Made by a program: the position numbers and the translations under genes | In this document: positions 1-9,564 of the stretch, piece after piece | How positions within the stretch are numbered: the first letter of the stretch is position 1 | Layout: every line of letters begins with the position of its first letter | DNA from: Mariniplasma anaerobium | Lineage (GTDB): Bacteria > Bacillota_I > Bacilli_A > Acholeplasmatales > Acholeplasmataceae | Assembly (NCBI RefSeq): GCF_016865445.1 | Contig: NZ_AP024412.1 | Coordinates: 1,054,001-1,118,000, forward strand | Direction of reading: 5' to 3' | Length of the DNA stretch: 64,000 nucleotides | Notes under the pieces: model-generated | Database searches by the model: none | What the model was told of the DNA's origin: nothing | Seen by the model: the letters and a program-made list of their open reading frames with translations, nothing else

Positions 1-261
1 TAAATATGACATTTTGAATATATCCATACCAAAATATAGCATCTCATTAGGATTAATTGGAAAAATAGAGAAATTAAATTTTTCTTCTCTTACCTTCTCA
101 GATGGATAATCACTATTTGAAATAACTATTATCTCATTATTTGGATATAATCTCATCAATTCATGTACTGATACTAAAGTCATTGACTCAGCGCCTTTAT
201 TTTCAAATCCACCACCAAAAATCAGTATATTTTGGTTTTTCTTATTATTATTTAAATTCAC
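1..261 (-). CDS. Polysaccharide pyruvyl transferase family protein, N-terminal part (runs off window)
   Basis: A frame open from a GTG at 261 to the window edge (87 codons). The start is set by GGAGGG six bases upstream of the GTG. The N-terminus has a beta strand followed by a glycine-rich GGGFENKGAESM motif at about residues 16-27, typical of the polysaccharide pyruvyl transferase fold (PF04230), whose members add pyruvate ketals to glycan sugars or are related GT-B-like enzymes. It is the last visible gene of the glycan operon, 20 bases after the preceding glycosyltransferase. The C-terminal catalytic part is not visible, so true pyruvylation is inference. Confidence 0.65.
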   Translation of the reverse strand, partial: MNLNNNKKNQNILIFGGGFENKGAESMTLVSVHELMRLYPNNEIIVISNSDYPSEKVREEKFNFSIFPINPNEMLYFGMDIFKMSYL

Positions 262-281
262 AATGTCCCTCCATGAAATAA

Positions 282-1412
282 TCATTCATCTTTTTTTATA
301 TAGTGTATTATTGATTTCATTCCTTGTTCCATACCTGCAGTAGCATTCGCAAACATTCTTATATTACCGATCACCATCTCTTTTGATTCTAATGTATATA
401 TAGATTTATAAAAAGTAATAACGTCATTTAAATCTATTAAGGTCTTATCATTAGTAAATTGAAGAAAGTATTTAAAATTCTTAGTGTTCTCTAGTAAATC
501 AATTTGGCATCCTGATATAACTGGAAGACCTTTAGCAAAATACTCTCTACTTTTTAAAGAACATGAAATGTTATTATTCTTTCTATACATGCCAAAAACA
601 TCAACGGCTATATCACAGATATTATATATTTCATCAAGGCTTTCTCCAAAAAGTCGACCGTAAAAAACAACATTGGTATTTAAATTATATTTCTTTACTA
701 GCCTCTTATATAGTTTAAGTTTGGGACCATCTCCAACAAAATGAATAATAAGTTTAAACTCTAATTTTCCTGCATTTTTATAGTACATATTCAAGCTTTT
801 TATTATTCTATCATATCCATGCCAATTTTCGAAACTAGAGACTATGCATAAATTAATGGTTTTTGTATCGATTGATAAGGGTGTTTTAACCTTAAGGTTG
901 TCTAGATCAATTCCATTTGTGAATCTCACAGTTGGTATGTTAAATAATTCAGTATTTTCTGTAAAAACAGCAATTCTGTCAACATATTTATATAGTTTTC
1001 TTCTATTAAATCTATCTTTAATGTATAAAGGCCATGAAAATAAGTTGTTTGTTAATTCTCTATCATATGGATAAGTAGGTATTTCTAATAGTATTTTCAC
1101 TTTACCATTCGTGAGTTTTATTCTCTTTAACACTTTTAACATCGAATTAGAAATGAACATTGGTCTCCTTAAATAAATATAATCAACATCTGGCATAACA
1201 GAATCAAATTTCCACTTTGGATTAATGTTACTAAACGGAAGTCTTATACAGATTTTCTCTATAAGACTTAGGCTTTTCTTATATTCCAAATTGATAAACT
1301 TACAATTTAGTCCATTTGAGTCAAATATTTTTTGCTGTGCTAATATCTTCTTATCAATGCCTGTTAATTTTTTAGTATGCAAATCTTTCCAAATAATATA
1401 TAAACCTTTCAT
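282..1412 (-). CDS. Glycosyltransferase, GT4 (group 1) type
   Basis: About 376 residues. The start is placed at the ATG at 1412 (MKGLYIIWKD) rather than an in-frame ATG at 1457, because a GAGG lies before it and the protein begins with a proper Rossmann strand there. The C-terminal half carries GT-B/GT4 features: VSSFENWHGYDRII, a HFVGDGPKL strand-turn, VVFYGRLFG and a donor-site region SLKSREYFAKGLPVISG. It probably adds one sugar of the repeat unit from a nucleotide donor at the inner membrane face. The specific sugar cannot be read. Confidence 0.8.
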   Translation of the reverse strand: MKGLYIIWKDLHTKKLTGIDKKILAQQKIFDSNGLNCKFINLEYKKSLSLIEKICIRLPFSNINPKWKFDSVMPDVDYIYLRRPMFISNSMLKVLKRIKLTNGKVKILLEIPTYPYDRELTNNLFSWPLYIKDRFNRRKLYKYVDRIAVFTENTELFNIPTVRFTNGIDLDNLKVKTPLSIDTKTINLCIVSSFENWHGYDRIIKSLNMYYKNAGKLEFKLIIHFVGDGPKLKLYKRLVKKYNLNTNVVFYGRLFGESLDEIYNICDIAVDVFGMYRKNNNISCSLKSREYFAKGLPVISGCQIDLLENTKNFKYFLQFTNDKTLIDLNDVITFYKSIYTLESKEMVIGNIRMFANATAGMEQGMKSIIHYIKKDE

Positions 1413-1514
1413 GTTAGCCTCATTTCTAAATGATGGTTGATTTCCATCTGATATCAACTTATTATTTTAATTGAATTCGCGAAGATGTCGATTCACTTAA
1501 AAGCGTTTAATTAA

Positions 1515-2396
1515 TCAATTAAAATATTTTTTTGCAAATGCAATAATCAACAATTCGATGTACAAATAGATATAAAATACATGAACCAAGACCTTAAACC
1601 CAGTATTACTACTTCTATACTTTAATAAATAGTATTTTCTACTCTTTAACCAAATTCTTTGTTTCCTATGATAACTCTTGATTGATTTATTAATACTTGT
1701 TGAATGATTATGTATATAGCTTTCGTCTATTAATAATTTACTCTTATATCCTTTTTCTTTAAATTTTACAGCCATGATTCTTTCTTCACAATATAGAAAT
1801 ACAGATTCATCAAAAAAACCTATTGATTCGAATTTTTTGTAATCTAGCATTAGAAATGATCCGGGTAATATGTCTACTGAGCAACAATTGATTCTAATTT
1901 CTTCTTCTGAATATTTATTACCATCTTTAAATAATTTGCTAATTATCTTGCTAGTCTGCATAAGTTCCCTAAATGAATTATTTAATTTCCACGCAGGTTC
2001 TAAAGTTTTTCTGCCAGTAGAATTTAATGCATATGGAGCAACAGCTGAAAGGTTTTTATCTATCATGAAAGATTTAATCATTTTTTTAACAATATCTTCT
2101 TCAAATAGTATATCAGGATTTGCGATTATTATTAAATCAATTTTATACTTGCTAAGATGTGATATCCCAATATTATTTCCATAACTATAACCACCATTTA
2201 ATTGAGTGCGTATTAAATGAATTTTAGAACTCTCTTCTTTTGCTAATATTGAATATGAATTATCTGTAGAATTATTATCAACAACAACTATATAATTTAT
2301 ACTTTCGTATCTCTTTATCATATTTAGCAATGTTAGAGTTGTAGGATAGTCATTATAATTCAATATTACACAACCTATAATCATAGTTTTCCTCAT
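1515..2396 (-). CDS. Glycosyltransferase family 2
   Basis: A 293-residue GT-A fold protein. It opens with a VILNYND strand, has VVDNNSTDNSY (nucleotide-binding loop, about 38-48) and an IIANPDI segment in place of the DXD motif, followed by GSFLMLDYKKFESIGFFDE, the usual acceptor-side motif of rhamnosyltransferase-like GT2 enzymes. A C-terminal hydrophobic stretch (about 270-285) could anchor it to the membrane. It sits between the UDP-sugar dehydrogenase and the GT4 gene in the same orientation. Sugar specificity is unknown. Confidence 0.85.
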   Translation of the reverse strand: MRKTMIIGCVILNYNDYPTTLTLLNMIKRYESINYIVVVDNNSTDNSYSILAKEESSKIHLIRTQLNGGYSYGNNIGISHLSKYKIDLIIIANPDILFEEDIVKKMIKSFMIDKNLSAVAPYALNSTGRKTLEPAWKLNNSFRELMQTSKIISKLFKDGNKYSEEEIRINCCSVDILPGSFLMLDYKKFESIGFFDESVFLYCEERIMAVKFKEKGYKSKLLIDESYIHNHSTSINKSIKSYHRKQRIWLKSRKYYLLKYRSSNTGFKVLVHVFYIYLYIELLIIAFAKKYFN

Positions 2397-2424
2397 TTCA
2401 AATTTTCCGTACTTATAGTTTTTT

Positions 2425-3738
2425 CTAAAGTCTCCAATATAAATAATTGTTACTCTTTAGTTCTTTTATATTAAACATGCTTTTTACATCAATTAGTATC
2501 TTAAATTGCTCATTTCTGTATAGGGACCGGATTTCTTTATGTGAAAGCGACTTGTATTCCGCATGTGCAACGGCGAAAACAAGAGCATCAGATTCTTTGA
2601 TTTCGTCTAATTTGGATAATTTGATCCCATACTCAACTAAGACTTCGCTGGTATCAGCATACGGATCCACAACAAGAGGATCAATTCCATATTTTCTTAA
2701 TTCTTGAATTATATCAAATACTTTTGTATTCCTGACATCTGGACAATTCTCTTTAAATGTAATTCCTAAAATCGACACTTTTGCTTTTCTAACAATAATA
2801 TCAGCTTGTATTAATTTTTTAATAATATTATCGACCACAAATTTCCCTATACTGTCATTTATTTTTCGTCCTGCTAATACTATTTGACTATGGTATCCTA
2901 ATTTCTCAGCTTCATAGACAAAGTAATAAGGATCCACACCAATACAATGCCCCCCTACTAATCCAGGAGTGAATTTTAAAGAGTTCCATTTTGTATTCAT
3001 TGCGTTTACTACTTCCATTGTATCAATATCCATACGATCAAAAACCATTGCTAATTCATTCATAAAAGCTATATTAATATCTCTTTGACTATTTTCAACA
3101 ACCTTAGCAGCTTCTGCTACTTTTATTGAACCTGCTCTATATACTCCAGCTTTAATGACTAATTCATAAACTTTTGCAATTTCCTCTAAAACTTCACTGT
3201 CTTGCCCTGAAACAATTTTAACAATATTCTCCAGTGTATGTAATTTATCTCCTGGATTAATTCTTTCTGGAGAGTATCCCACTTTAAAGTCAATCCCATT
3301 TTTTAATCCGGAAAATTTTTCCAAAATTGGAATACAAATATCTTCTGTTACACCTGGGTATACTGTTGACTCGTATACAACAATAGATCCTCTGGTCAAA
3401 TTTCTACCCAAAATCTCACTTGAAGCTTCGACTGGATTTAAATTAGGTGTTTTATCTTGATTTATCGGCGTTGGCACGGCTACAATATGAAATTTTGCTT
3501 TCCTGAGATTTTTTTCATCAAAAGTGAAAAAAGTAGTAGTTTTGCTAATTTCTTCATTACCAACTTCTTTAGTAGGATCAACACCTCTAATATATTGATT
3601 CACTTTTTCTTCATTGATGTCAAACCCAATGACATCTATATGTTTAGCAAAAGCAACAGCAATAGGCATTCCGACATAACCTAAACCTATTACACTAAGT
3701 TTTGTAGTTTTATTCATTAATTCATTGAAAATCTCCAT
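2425..3738 (-). CDS. Nucleotide-sugar dehydrogenase (WbpO/TviB-type UDP-HexNAc 6-dehydrogenase)
   Basis: A 437-residue enzyme. The N-terminal NAD Rossmann motif is GLGYVGMPIA (about 18-27), followed by YESTVYPGVTEDIC, the central NSQRDINIAFMNE helix, and the catalytic-cysteine motif GGHCIGVDPYYFV (Cys about 263), with a C-terminal UDP-binding domain (SILGITFKENCPDVRNTK). GHCIGVDPYY is characteristic of enzymes oxidising UDP-GlcNAc or UDP-GalNAc, or UDP-ManNAc, to the uronic acid, as distinct from UDP-glucose dehydrogenases. It would supply a HexNAcA donor to the neighbouring glycosyltransferases. Substrate choice among HexNAc sugars is inference. Confidence 0.9.
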   Translation of the reverse strand: MEIFNELMNKTTKLSVIGLGYVGMPIAVAFAKHIDVIGFDINEEKVNQYIRGVDPTKEVGNEEISKTTTFFTFDEKNLRKAKFHIVAVPTPINQDKTPNLNPVEASSEILGRNLTRGSIVVYESTVYPGVTEDICIPILEKFSGLKNGIDFKVGYSPERINPGDKLHTLENIVKIVSGQDSEVLEEIAKVYELVIKAGVYRAGSIKVAEAAKVVENSQRDINIAFMNELAMVFDRMDIDTMEVVNAMNTKWNSLKFTPGLVGGHCIGVDPYYFVYEAEKLGYHSQIVLAGRKINDSIGKFVVDNIIKKLIQADIIVRKAKVSILGITFKENCPDVRNTKVFDIIQELRKYGIDPLVVDPYADTSEVLVEYGIKLSKLDEIKESDALVFAVAHAEYKSLSHKEIRSLYRNEQFKILIDVKSMFNIKELKSNNYLYWRL

Positions 3739-3789
3739 TTTTCTTCTCCTTTACCTTGAAACATATAAACCTGTTTCTAAAAAATAGCT

Positions 3790-4926
3790 TTAGTTAATTA
3801 TACTTTGTAAATAATTATAAACTGTAACTTTATTGTAATTCTCTAGCCCTATTGAAATCGAATTTTCTGGCAACTCGATATTTTCTTCTATTAACCAGCA
3901 AATATCTTCTAAAACAAATAATAGTAATATGTCAATTCTACTCATATTGGAAAATTCTATTTTTGTCGATCGATCGTTCAAAAAAACTTGCATATTTGTT
4001 ACTAATAAGTGCGAATTTCTAAGATTAAAATTATATATCATAGTATCGTAATTCTCACTTCTTCTATCAAATGTTTCCCAATCAAGTATTTTCACTTCAC
4101 CATGCTCTGTAATAAAAATATTACCTTTTTGAAAATCTCCATGCGAATCGACTACATTAATGATATAGTCCATTTCTAGAAAATATCTATTTATCATATC
4201 TGAGATATTCAGTATTTGTTTAAAACTTCTATCAGATAATTTTTGTGAAACTATTTCATGTAAAGATTCAACGTACTTTTTAATCTCTATATTCTCTGGT
4301 TTTCCTTTAATATTATCCAAAATTAAATTTGTTTTGTTTAGAAATGGCTTTCTCTTTTTATTTTGCAACCTAGACATAGGAATTCCGGTTAACAGTGCTT
4401 CTTTGTATCTTGAGTCATTGTGTTCAAGTATTGGTAGAACAAAATCGTATTTACTATTAACTCGAAATTCAATTTCTTTGTGAAACCAATTTCCTTTAAA
4501 ACCTGTTTTTTTAATGTTCGTTACTGTACTATTTTTAAAGTCAAGAATCTTAATTTTTTTATTTCCAGGATATATAATATTTGTATTTATAAAATCTTCA
4601 TTACAAACCAACATAAAATTACTGGAAAATAGTCTTGGTACAAAAACTCCAAATACAATATATAGCTTTATCATCAGTTGCTTTATTATGCTTTGGTTTC
4701 CACTTAGGGTTCTGATAAGAAAACCAATAAGTAATCTTTTATTAACATATTTAGAAAAAATTATATTTAATCTGGGAATACAATAGAATATACACTTATT
4801 CTTCGATTCTTTTGTTGCTTTATCTAATCTATTTAGAAATTCAACTTTTAAGGAGTATTCGGTTTCTAGTGTTTGTTTAATTATTTTATAAACATCTTCC
4901 CTTTTAAAAAAATCATTAAATCCCAT
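3790..4926 (-). CDS. Aminoglycoside phosphotransferase/choline kinase-fold protein
   Basis: A 378-residue protein with the APH-fold catalytic loop DSHGDFQKGNIF (about 269-280) followed by the metal-binding ILDWETFD (about 287-294). This corresponds to the Brenner HxDxxxxN and DxD/DWE motifs of the APH family. The N-lobe is poorly conserved. Its start overlaps the thymidylate-kinase-like gene by 11 bases, so the two are coupled. In a glycan cluster it may phosphorylate a sugar, polyol or choline-type substituent. It is unlikely to be an antibiotic-resistance enzyme. Confidence 0.7.
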   Translation of the reverse strand: MGFNDFFKREDVYKIIKQTLETEYSLKVEFLNRLDKATKESKNKCIFYCIPRLNIIFSKYVNKRLLIGFLIRTLSGNQSIIKQLMIKLYIVFGVFVPRLFSSNFMLVCNEDFINTNIIYPGNKKIKILDFKNSTVTNIKKTGFKGNWFHKEIEFRVNSKYDFVLPILEHNDSRYKEALLTGIPMSRLQNKKRKPFLNKTNLILDNIKGKPENIEIKKYVESLHEIVSQKLSDRSFKQILNISDMINRYFLEMDYIINVVDSHGDFQKGNIFITEHGEVKILDWETFDRRSENYDTMIYNFNLRNSHLLVTNMQVFLNDRSTKIEFSNMSRIDILLLFVLEDICWLIEENIELPENSISIGLENYNKVTVYNYLQSIIN

Positions 4927-5575
4927 ATATAAAATCCTTTATCTGCATAAACGTGAAATTAATATCTTGTTTTTCAGTATCTATCTCTATTTTCCATTTT
5001 TTATGAATCATGAGATTTTTATATATAAACATTCGGTTTTCCCTAATTTCTAAGCTATCAAAATGTGGCTCATTTTTATCGATTGAACGTTTGTAAGACA
5101 CTTCTGGACTGACATACAATATAATAGATTTATCTGCTTTTGGTGATAAAAGTATCGCTAGTTTCCACAGCAAACTTTTTTCTAAATTAATATTTTTTAA
5201 ACTCATTTTAAAATCCACATAAGTATCCCATAAATATCGATCAGCTATTATCGTTATTCCGAATACTCTATATAATCTAAATGTAATAGCATACAATCGG
5301 ATTAAATCAAGCATCCCAAGGATATACCAAATTTTAGAAACAGATTTTTTCTCAAACATTTGCTTTCTATCTTCGTTTCTTCCAGGTTTCGGAAGCTTTT
5401 TACTTAATATAATACGTAGAAAGTTCTTCATAAATTCAAACCATGCTGTATAACCACCTCTACTCCAAATAACTTTATATCTAATTTTTTTCTTTGCTAG
5501 CTCATTTTTTAATAAATCTATCTGTGTAGATTTGCCAGCAGAATCAATCCCACTAAATACTATCAGTTTTTTCAT
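4916..5575 (-). CDS. Thymidylate-kinase-like P-loop nucleoside/sugar kinase
   Basis: A 219-residue protein with the P-loop FSGIDSAGKSTQIDLL (about 7-22) and the ADRYLWDTYVDF segment resembling the DR motif of dTMP kinases. The middle is divergent from housekeeping Tmk. It overlaps the upstream GT4 gene by 4 bases and the downstream APH-like gene by 11 bases, so it belongs to the glycan operon. This suggests a specialised kinase role, not nucleotide metabolism. The substrate is unknown. Confidence 0.7.
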   Translation of the reverse strand: MKKLIVFSGIDSAGKSTQIDLLKNELAKKKIRYKVIWSRGGYTAWFEFMKNFLRIILSKKLPKPGRNEDRKQMFEKKSVSKIWYILGMLDLIRLYAITFRLYRVFGITIIADRYLWDTYVDFKMSLKNINLEKSLLWKLAILLSPKADKSIILYVSPEVSYKRSIDKNEPHFDSLEIRENRMFIYKNLMIHKKWKIEIDTEKQDINFTFMQIKDFIYGI

Positions 5576-6705
5576 AGTAATCTCCTCTTCTTAAGGATTT
5601 CATCCATTTTATTGTTAAAAGCATCTAAAGAAAAATGGGTTTTAAATAATCTGTACGAACCATCTCTCATTGAAAGATAGGCTTCATCGGTTAATAACAA
5701 AATTTTTTCACAAGCTTCTATGGATGAGTCGAAATTTATACCTGCATTAAATTCTTCAACAAGTTTTTTGGTATCAAACTTTATATTGTTTAATAATGGC
5801 AAGCTATATGAAAGATAATCAATAGATTTATATGATAAGCCTACTGTTATATTCTTGTTAACAGCATTATACCCAAAGTGACAATCCTTTAATAATCTAT
5901 GTTTTTCACTCTCACTGAAAACAATTCCATTATCTTCATAGTAAATAGAAATTTTGTCAAGCTCTTCTAAGACATACCTTTTCAAATAGCCGTCACCAAT
6001 AATGACTATTTTCACAATATATTTTCTACTAAGAATTTTTGAAATTTCTATAAGAGATTTGAAGTCATATGAAGATGAAAAATTCCCTAAATACGCAATA
6101 TTAATACTCTTTTCAAATTTTGTGATGTTATTACTTTGATTTTCAGGATTATAATCAATCGTTTTTGTTAAGTAAACAAGTTCATAATCTTTTCTAATTG
6201 GATCTATATATTTTTTGTATCCACTTGTTTCAATTAGGACTAAGTCAGAATTATATAAAGTTTTATCTCTCATAGTTGCCCATTTTTTTAATATATAGCT
6301 AACAGGGAATTTACCACTATTTTGCGGCCAAATATCAATGATATCTGTAATGACTATCTTATTTAGTTTTCTACCAATTTTTGCAGCTATCTTCGCTGAG
6401 TAATTTGGTGGTACTGCAATATATACAGTATCATAATCTACATTAAGTAATATTTTTTTGATTTTAAAACCAAAAACAAGATGTGATAGGATTCTCTTAA
6501 GTGAAAAAGTTTGTGAATAAGTTGGCACTTTTAATTGCACCACATTTGATTTGGTGATACTCTCTATTGTTTTAGTTGAATGATTGAAATTTGTTGTAAC
6601 AACGACTGTTTTAAACCCTTTAGATTCAAAGTACTGTTTCATATGATAAGGTCTTGAAGTGTTATTTTCAAGGTAAAAAGCAGTAACCATAAGAATTTTT
6701 TTCAT
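5572..6705 (-). CDS. Glycosyltransferase, GT4 type
   Basis: A 377-residue GT-B protein. The N-terminal domain (MKKILMVTAFYLENNTSRP) matches the WcaI/WbuB-like group of GT4 enzymes, with ITDIIDIWPQNSGKF in the acceptor domain. The C-terminal domain has NIAYLGNFSSSYDF, KIVIIGDGYLKRYV and GLSYKSIDYLSYSLPLLN at the donor site, then LFKTHFSLDAF near the end. Starts four bases after the preceding gene ends. It probably adds a second or third sugar to the lipid-linked intermediate. Confidence 0.8.
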   Translation of the reverse strand: MKKILMVTAFYLENNTSRPYHMKQYFESKGFKTVVVTTNFNHSTKTIESITKSNVVQLKVPTYSQTFSLKRILSHLVFGFKIKKILLNVDYDTVYIAVPPNYSAKIAAKIGRKLNKIVITDIIDIWPQNSGKFPVSYILKKWATMRDKTLYNSDLVLIETSGYKKYIDPIRKDYELVYLTKTIDYNPENQSNNITKFEKSINIAYLGNFSSSYDFKSLIEISKILSRKYIVKIVIIGDGYLKRYVLEELDKISIYYEDNGIVFSESEKHRLLKDCHFGYNAVNKNITVGLSYKSIDYLSYSLPLLNNIKFDTKKLVEEFNAGINFDSSIEACEKILLLTDEAYLSMRDGSYRLFKTHFSLDAFNNKMDEILKKRRLL

Positions 6706-6709
6706 AACT

Positions 6710-7831
6710 TCATATATCTATTCTCTCGAAGTATCGTATATAATTATTAATTGACTCATCCCAACTAAATTTTTTTGCAAAACTATATCCTTTATCAATG
6801 TATTTTTCTCTTATAGTATTATCGCTATAAACTTTGTATATCTTATCAATCATAACCACATCACTTTCAATTTTCGGGTCTATATAAACCAAATTATCGT
6901 TGTAAACTTCCGCTAATGCACTTGCATTGCAAATAACACAAGGCAATTTATAACTCATTGCTTCTAAAGGTGTTATACCAAAAGATTCCCAAGTACTTGT
7001 ATTCAAGTATAATTTTGCACTTGAGTAATATTTGCCTATTTCTAAATAAGGGACGTTATCTAAAAGAATTACTCTTTTTTCTAAATGCAACTTGCTTATG
7101 AGTTCAAATATTCTATTATCTATTTTTTCTACTTTCTTTCTTCCTATAATTACTAAGTTTGAATTCAATTCATACTTGTTTATGAGTTTGCTAAAAAGAT
7201 AAATCATTAACTCATAATTCTTATGTTCATATCTATCTCCTACTGATAAAATGAAATCTCCATATTCATCTGTTTTGTTATATTCATTTTCATCAATATT
7301 AACACCATGGTAAATCACAACTGCTTTTTCATCATTGATAGCAAATTTGTACTTAATTTCAGCCATTGATAAATGTGACACAAAAATAATATGATCAGAT
7401 AATTTTAAAGATCTTTTTCTAATAAAATAGTCGTAGTTTTCTCTAAAACTTCTAGAAAAAAAAGTTTTGTAACTTGATGTTTGAATGGTCGAATGGACAT
7501 TAGTTATTATCTTGGATCTTAAATTTTTCCAACTTACTGGTATTGCTTCTGATGGAATAAAGATAATATCAGGATTGATTTCTTTTATCATTTTTTTAAC
7601 TGTAAAATTCTCATACTTTAGTCGTTTAAAAGGGTTGCGAATAATTTCTTCTGAAATATATATATATTTAACCTTTTCATTTCCAATTTGATAAGCATCT
7701 TTTCTTTCTTCAGGTAGAAAACAAACAATTTCATAATTTGGAAGTTTTGAGAATCTCGTCAAAAAATTAATTAGAAATGTTTCAGATCCTCCTCCTCTAT
7801 TTGAAATTGCGAAAACAACTAATATTTTCAT
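6710..7831 (-). CDS. Glycosyltransferase, GT4 type
   Basis: A 373-residue GT-B protein with a typical GT4 N-terminus (FAISNRGGGSETFLINFL, about 8-25). The donor domain has ILSVGDRYEHKNYELMI, LVIIGRKKVEKI, VILLDNVPYLEIGKYY and the E-X7-E-like ESFGITPLEAMSYKLPCV (two glutamates seven apart, about 296-304). The start overlaps the upstream nucleotidyltransferase gene by 4 bases. It is the most canonical retaining GT4 in the cluster. The sugar donor is not readable. Confidence 0.88.
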   Translation of the reverse strand: MKILVVFAISNRGGGSETFLINFLTRFSKLPNYEIVCFLPEERKDAYQIGNEKVKYIYISEEIIRNPFKRLKYENFTVKKMIKEINPDIIFIPSEAIPVSWKNLRSKIITNVHSTIQTSSYKTFFSRSFRENYDYFIRKRSLKLSDHIIFVSHLSMAEIKYKFAINDEKAVVIYHGVNIDENEYNKTDEYGDFILSVGDRYEHKNYELMIYLFSKLINKYELNSNLVIIGRKKVEKIDNRIFELISKLHLEKRVILLDNVPYLEIGKYYSSAKLYLNTSTWESFGITPLEAMSYKLPCVICNASALAEVYNDNLVYIDPKIESDVVMIDKIYKVYSDNTIREKYIDKGYSFAKKFSWDESINNYIRYFERIDI

Positions 7832-8886
7832 GATTTAGTCCTATTTAATCTTACTATTCTAAGTAGGCAATAGGTAAATATATTCATACCTTCTGACATT
7901 GCATCTATCATCCATTGATCAAATATATTAGTTCTATTTATGTATGAACTCTTTTTAACACTCCATAGATATTTCTTGATTTTACTTGAAAACTTAAATA
8001 TATTATTATTAATTAAGTGGTTGCAATCTGGGATTGGGGTATTTAAAACATCTCTTGTTAGTGATAATGCTGTATAAACCCTAATGGTTTGGTCATCTTC
8101 TTTTGCCCATAGGAATATTTTATTATAATTAATATCACTAGAGTGTCTTATCAGACGATCTATATCTGCATATAATCTTATACCTGGAGAAGTATTATAA
8201 TAATGTCCTATAGATACATGTAAGAGATTGAAATATAATAAAGCGTTATCAGAAAGAACTTTTATTCCATTATCAAGTGTTTTATAGTTATTTTTTCTAA
8301 AATGCTCCAATCTTCTATGTAATTTTTTTATTCCAATTATGTATCTTCTTGCAATCGGTTTCCACTCGAAATTGACATAGAATTTTTTTCCTTCTAAAAC
8401 ATTAGCTTTAGAAAATGTAGTCATTATAGAATTGGGAACACCTCTTCTGGATTCTTTTATATATCCCAATTCGGACATATACTTAATTACTTCATGATAA
8501 TCACTAGAATCAGCGGATAGATCAATGTCACCAGATGAAAAGCAGCCTAAACATGCATTTGAAGAAAGTATAGTGCCAAAATTCTCTATTAAGATTATAT
8601 TTTTATCTGTACTTGAAAATTTTTGGAAAATTGTTCTAGTTTCTTCTAATATATTATGATTTCTTTTCTCATATTCACGATGTATGCTTGACCACTTGTC
8701 ATTATTTTCATCTACTAGAGATAGAGTATGGGCACCATAAGGCAAAATTTTATTTTCTAATAAATAGTCCACTAATTCCATATTCTTTAACTCTTCAATC
8801 AAAAAATTCGGATTAGCTTTCACTTGTTCTAGCACTTCATCTGGATGTAAAATATAATAATTAACACCTTGATTGAAATTTTTCAT
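7828..8886 (-). CDS. NTP_transf_5-type nucleotidyltransferase family protein
   Basis: A 352-residue protein. The core has a GTILSSNACLGCFSSGDIDL segment (about 104-123) in which D-I-D plays the role of the pol-beta nucleotidyltransferase metal-binding acidic pair, followed by YHEVIKYMSELGY and, further on, FNLLHVSIGHYY and LYADIDRLIRHS. This pattern fits the uncharacterised nucleotidyltransferase family PF14907, common in exopolysaccharide clusters. It overlaps the next GT4 gene by 4 bases. The transferred group and target are unknown. Confidence 0.7.
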   Translation of the reverse strand: MKNFNQGVNYYILHPDEVLEQVKANPNFLIEELKNMELVDYLLENKILPYGAHTLSLVDENNDKWSSIHREYEKRNHNILEETRTIFQKFSSTDKNIILIENFGTILSSNACLGCFSSGDIDLSADSSDYHEVIKYMSELGYIKESRRGVPNSIMTTFSKANVLEGKKFYVNFEWKPIARRYIIGIKKLHRRLEHFRKNNYKTLDNGIKVLSDNALLYFNLLHVSIGHYYNTSPGIRLYADIDRLIRHSSDINYNKIFLWAKEDDQTIRVYTALSLTRDVLNTPIPDCNHLINNNIFKFSSKIKKYLWSVKKSSYINRTNIFDQWMIDAMSEGMNIFTYCLLRIVRLNRTKS

Positions 8887-8940
8887 TTAGCCACCTCACC
8901 TTTGTCACTTTTATATGATAATACAATTAAATCATAACTA

Positions 8941-9564
8941 TTAATCTTTATACCCTTTGAATTTTTCCATTGTTGTATTGTCTTTTGAAGAAATGCCTTC
9001 TCTTTTAAATACTTTTTTTATTGTAATAATTATAATTTTGATATCATTATATAAATTTATACTTTTTACATATTGAAGATCGTAATCAAATTTATCTTCC
9101 CAAGAAATTGCGTTTCTACCACTGATTTGAGCATAGCCAGTTAATCCCGGTCTAACGGAATGTCGCTTACTCTGTTCATTTGTATAATATTTTAAATATT
9201 CAACTAATAGAGGTCGTGGTCCAACAATACTCATATCGCCCCTTATTATATTTAATAAACCTGGCAATTCATCAATACTTGTTGAACGTAGAAATCTACC
9301 AAAATTAGTTAACCTTTCACTATCTGGTAAGAGTACTCCATGTTCATCTCTTTTATCAATCATGGTTCTAAACTTGTAAAGTGTGAAAATTTTCTCATTT
9401 AAACCAGGTCTTTTTTGTTTGAATATAATAGGACTACCAAGCTTTATTCTTATTAAAATAGCGATAATAAATAACAAAGGCAATAGTAGAACAAAAGCAA
9501 TTAAAGAAACAATGAAATCAAAAAATCTTTTAAAGTATTTCTCATATATCCTTTTTCTACGCAT
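8941..9564 (-). CDS. PglC-type phosphoglycosyl transferase (bacterial sugar transferase)
   Basis: A 207-residue monotopic membrane enzyme. It has a positively charged N-terminus, one reentrant membrane helix (about 15-40), then KFRTM, the catalytic-dyad region STSIDELPGLLNIIRGDMS and IVGPRPLL, and RPGLTGYAQISGRN. The length matches the short PglC class rather than polytopic WbaP. It would transfer a phospho-sugar from a UDP donor to undecaprenyl phosphate, the first membrane step of the pathway. Downstream of and overlapping the PglE-like aminotransferase, which suggests a diNAcBac-type first sugar. Confidence 0.92.
   Translation of the reverse strand: MRRKRIYEKYFKRFFDFIVSLIAFVLLLPLLFIIAILIRIKLGSPIIFKQKRPGLNEKIFTLYKFRTMIDKRDEHGVLLPDSERLTNFGRFLRSTSIDELPGLLNIIRGDMSIVGPRPLLVEYLKYYTNEQSKRHSVRPGLTGYAQISGRNAISWEDKFDYDLQYVKSINLYNDIKIIIITIKKVFKREGISSKDNTTMEKFKGYKD

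Noticed and set aside
844-3684. Plus-strand frames of 70-100 codons across the glycan cluster
   Set aside because: They lie antisense to well-recognised genes, lack ribosome-binding sites, and their composition mirrors the minus-strand genes.
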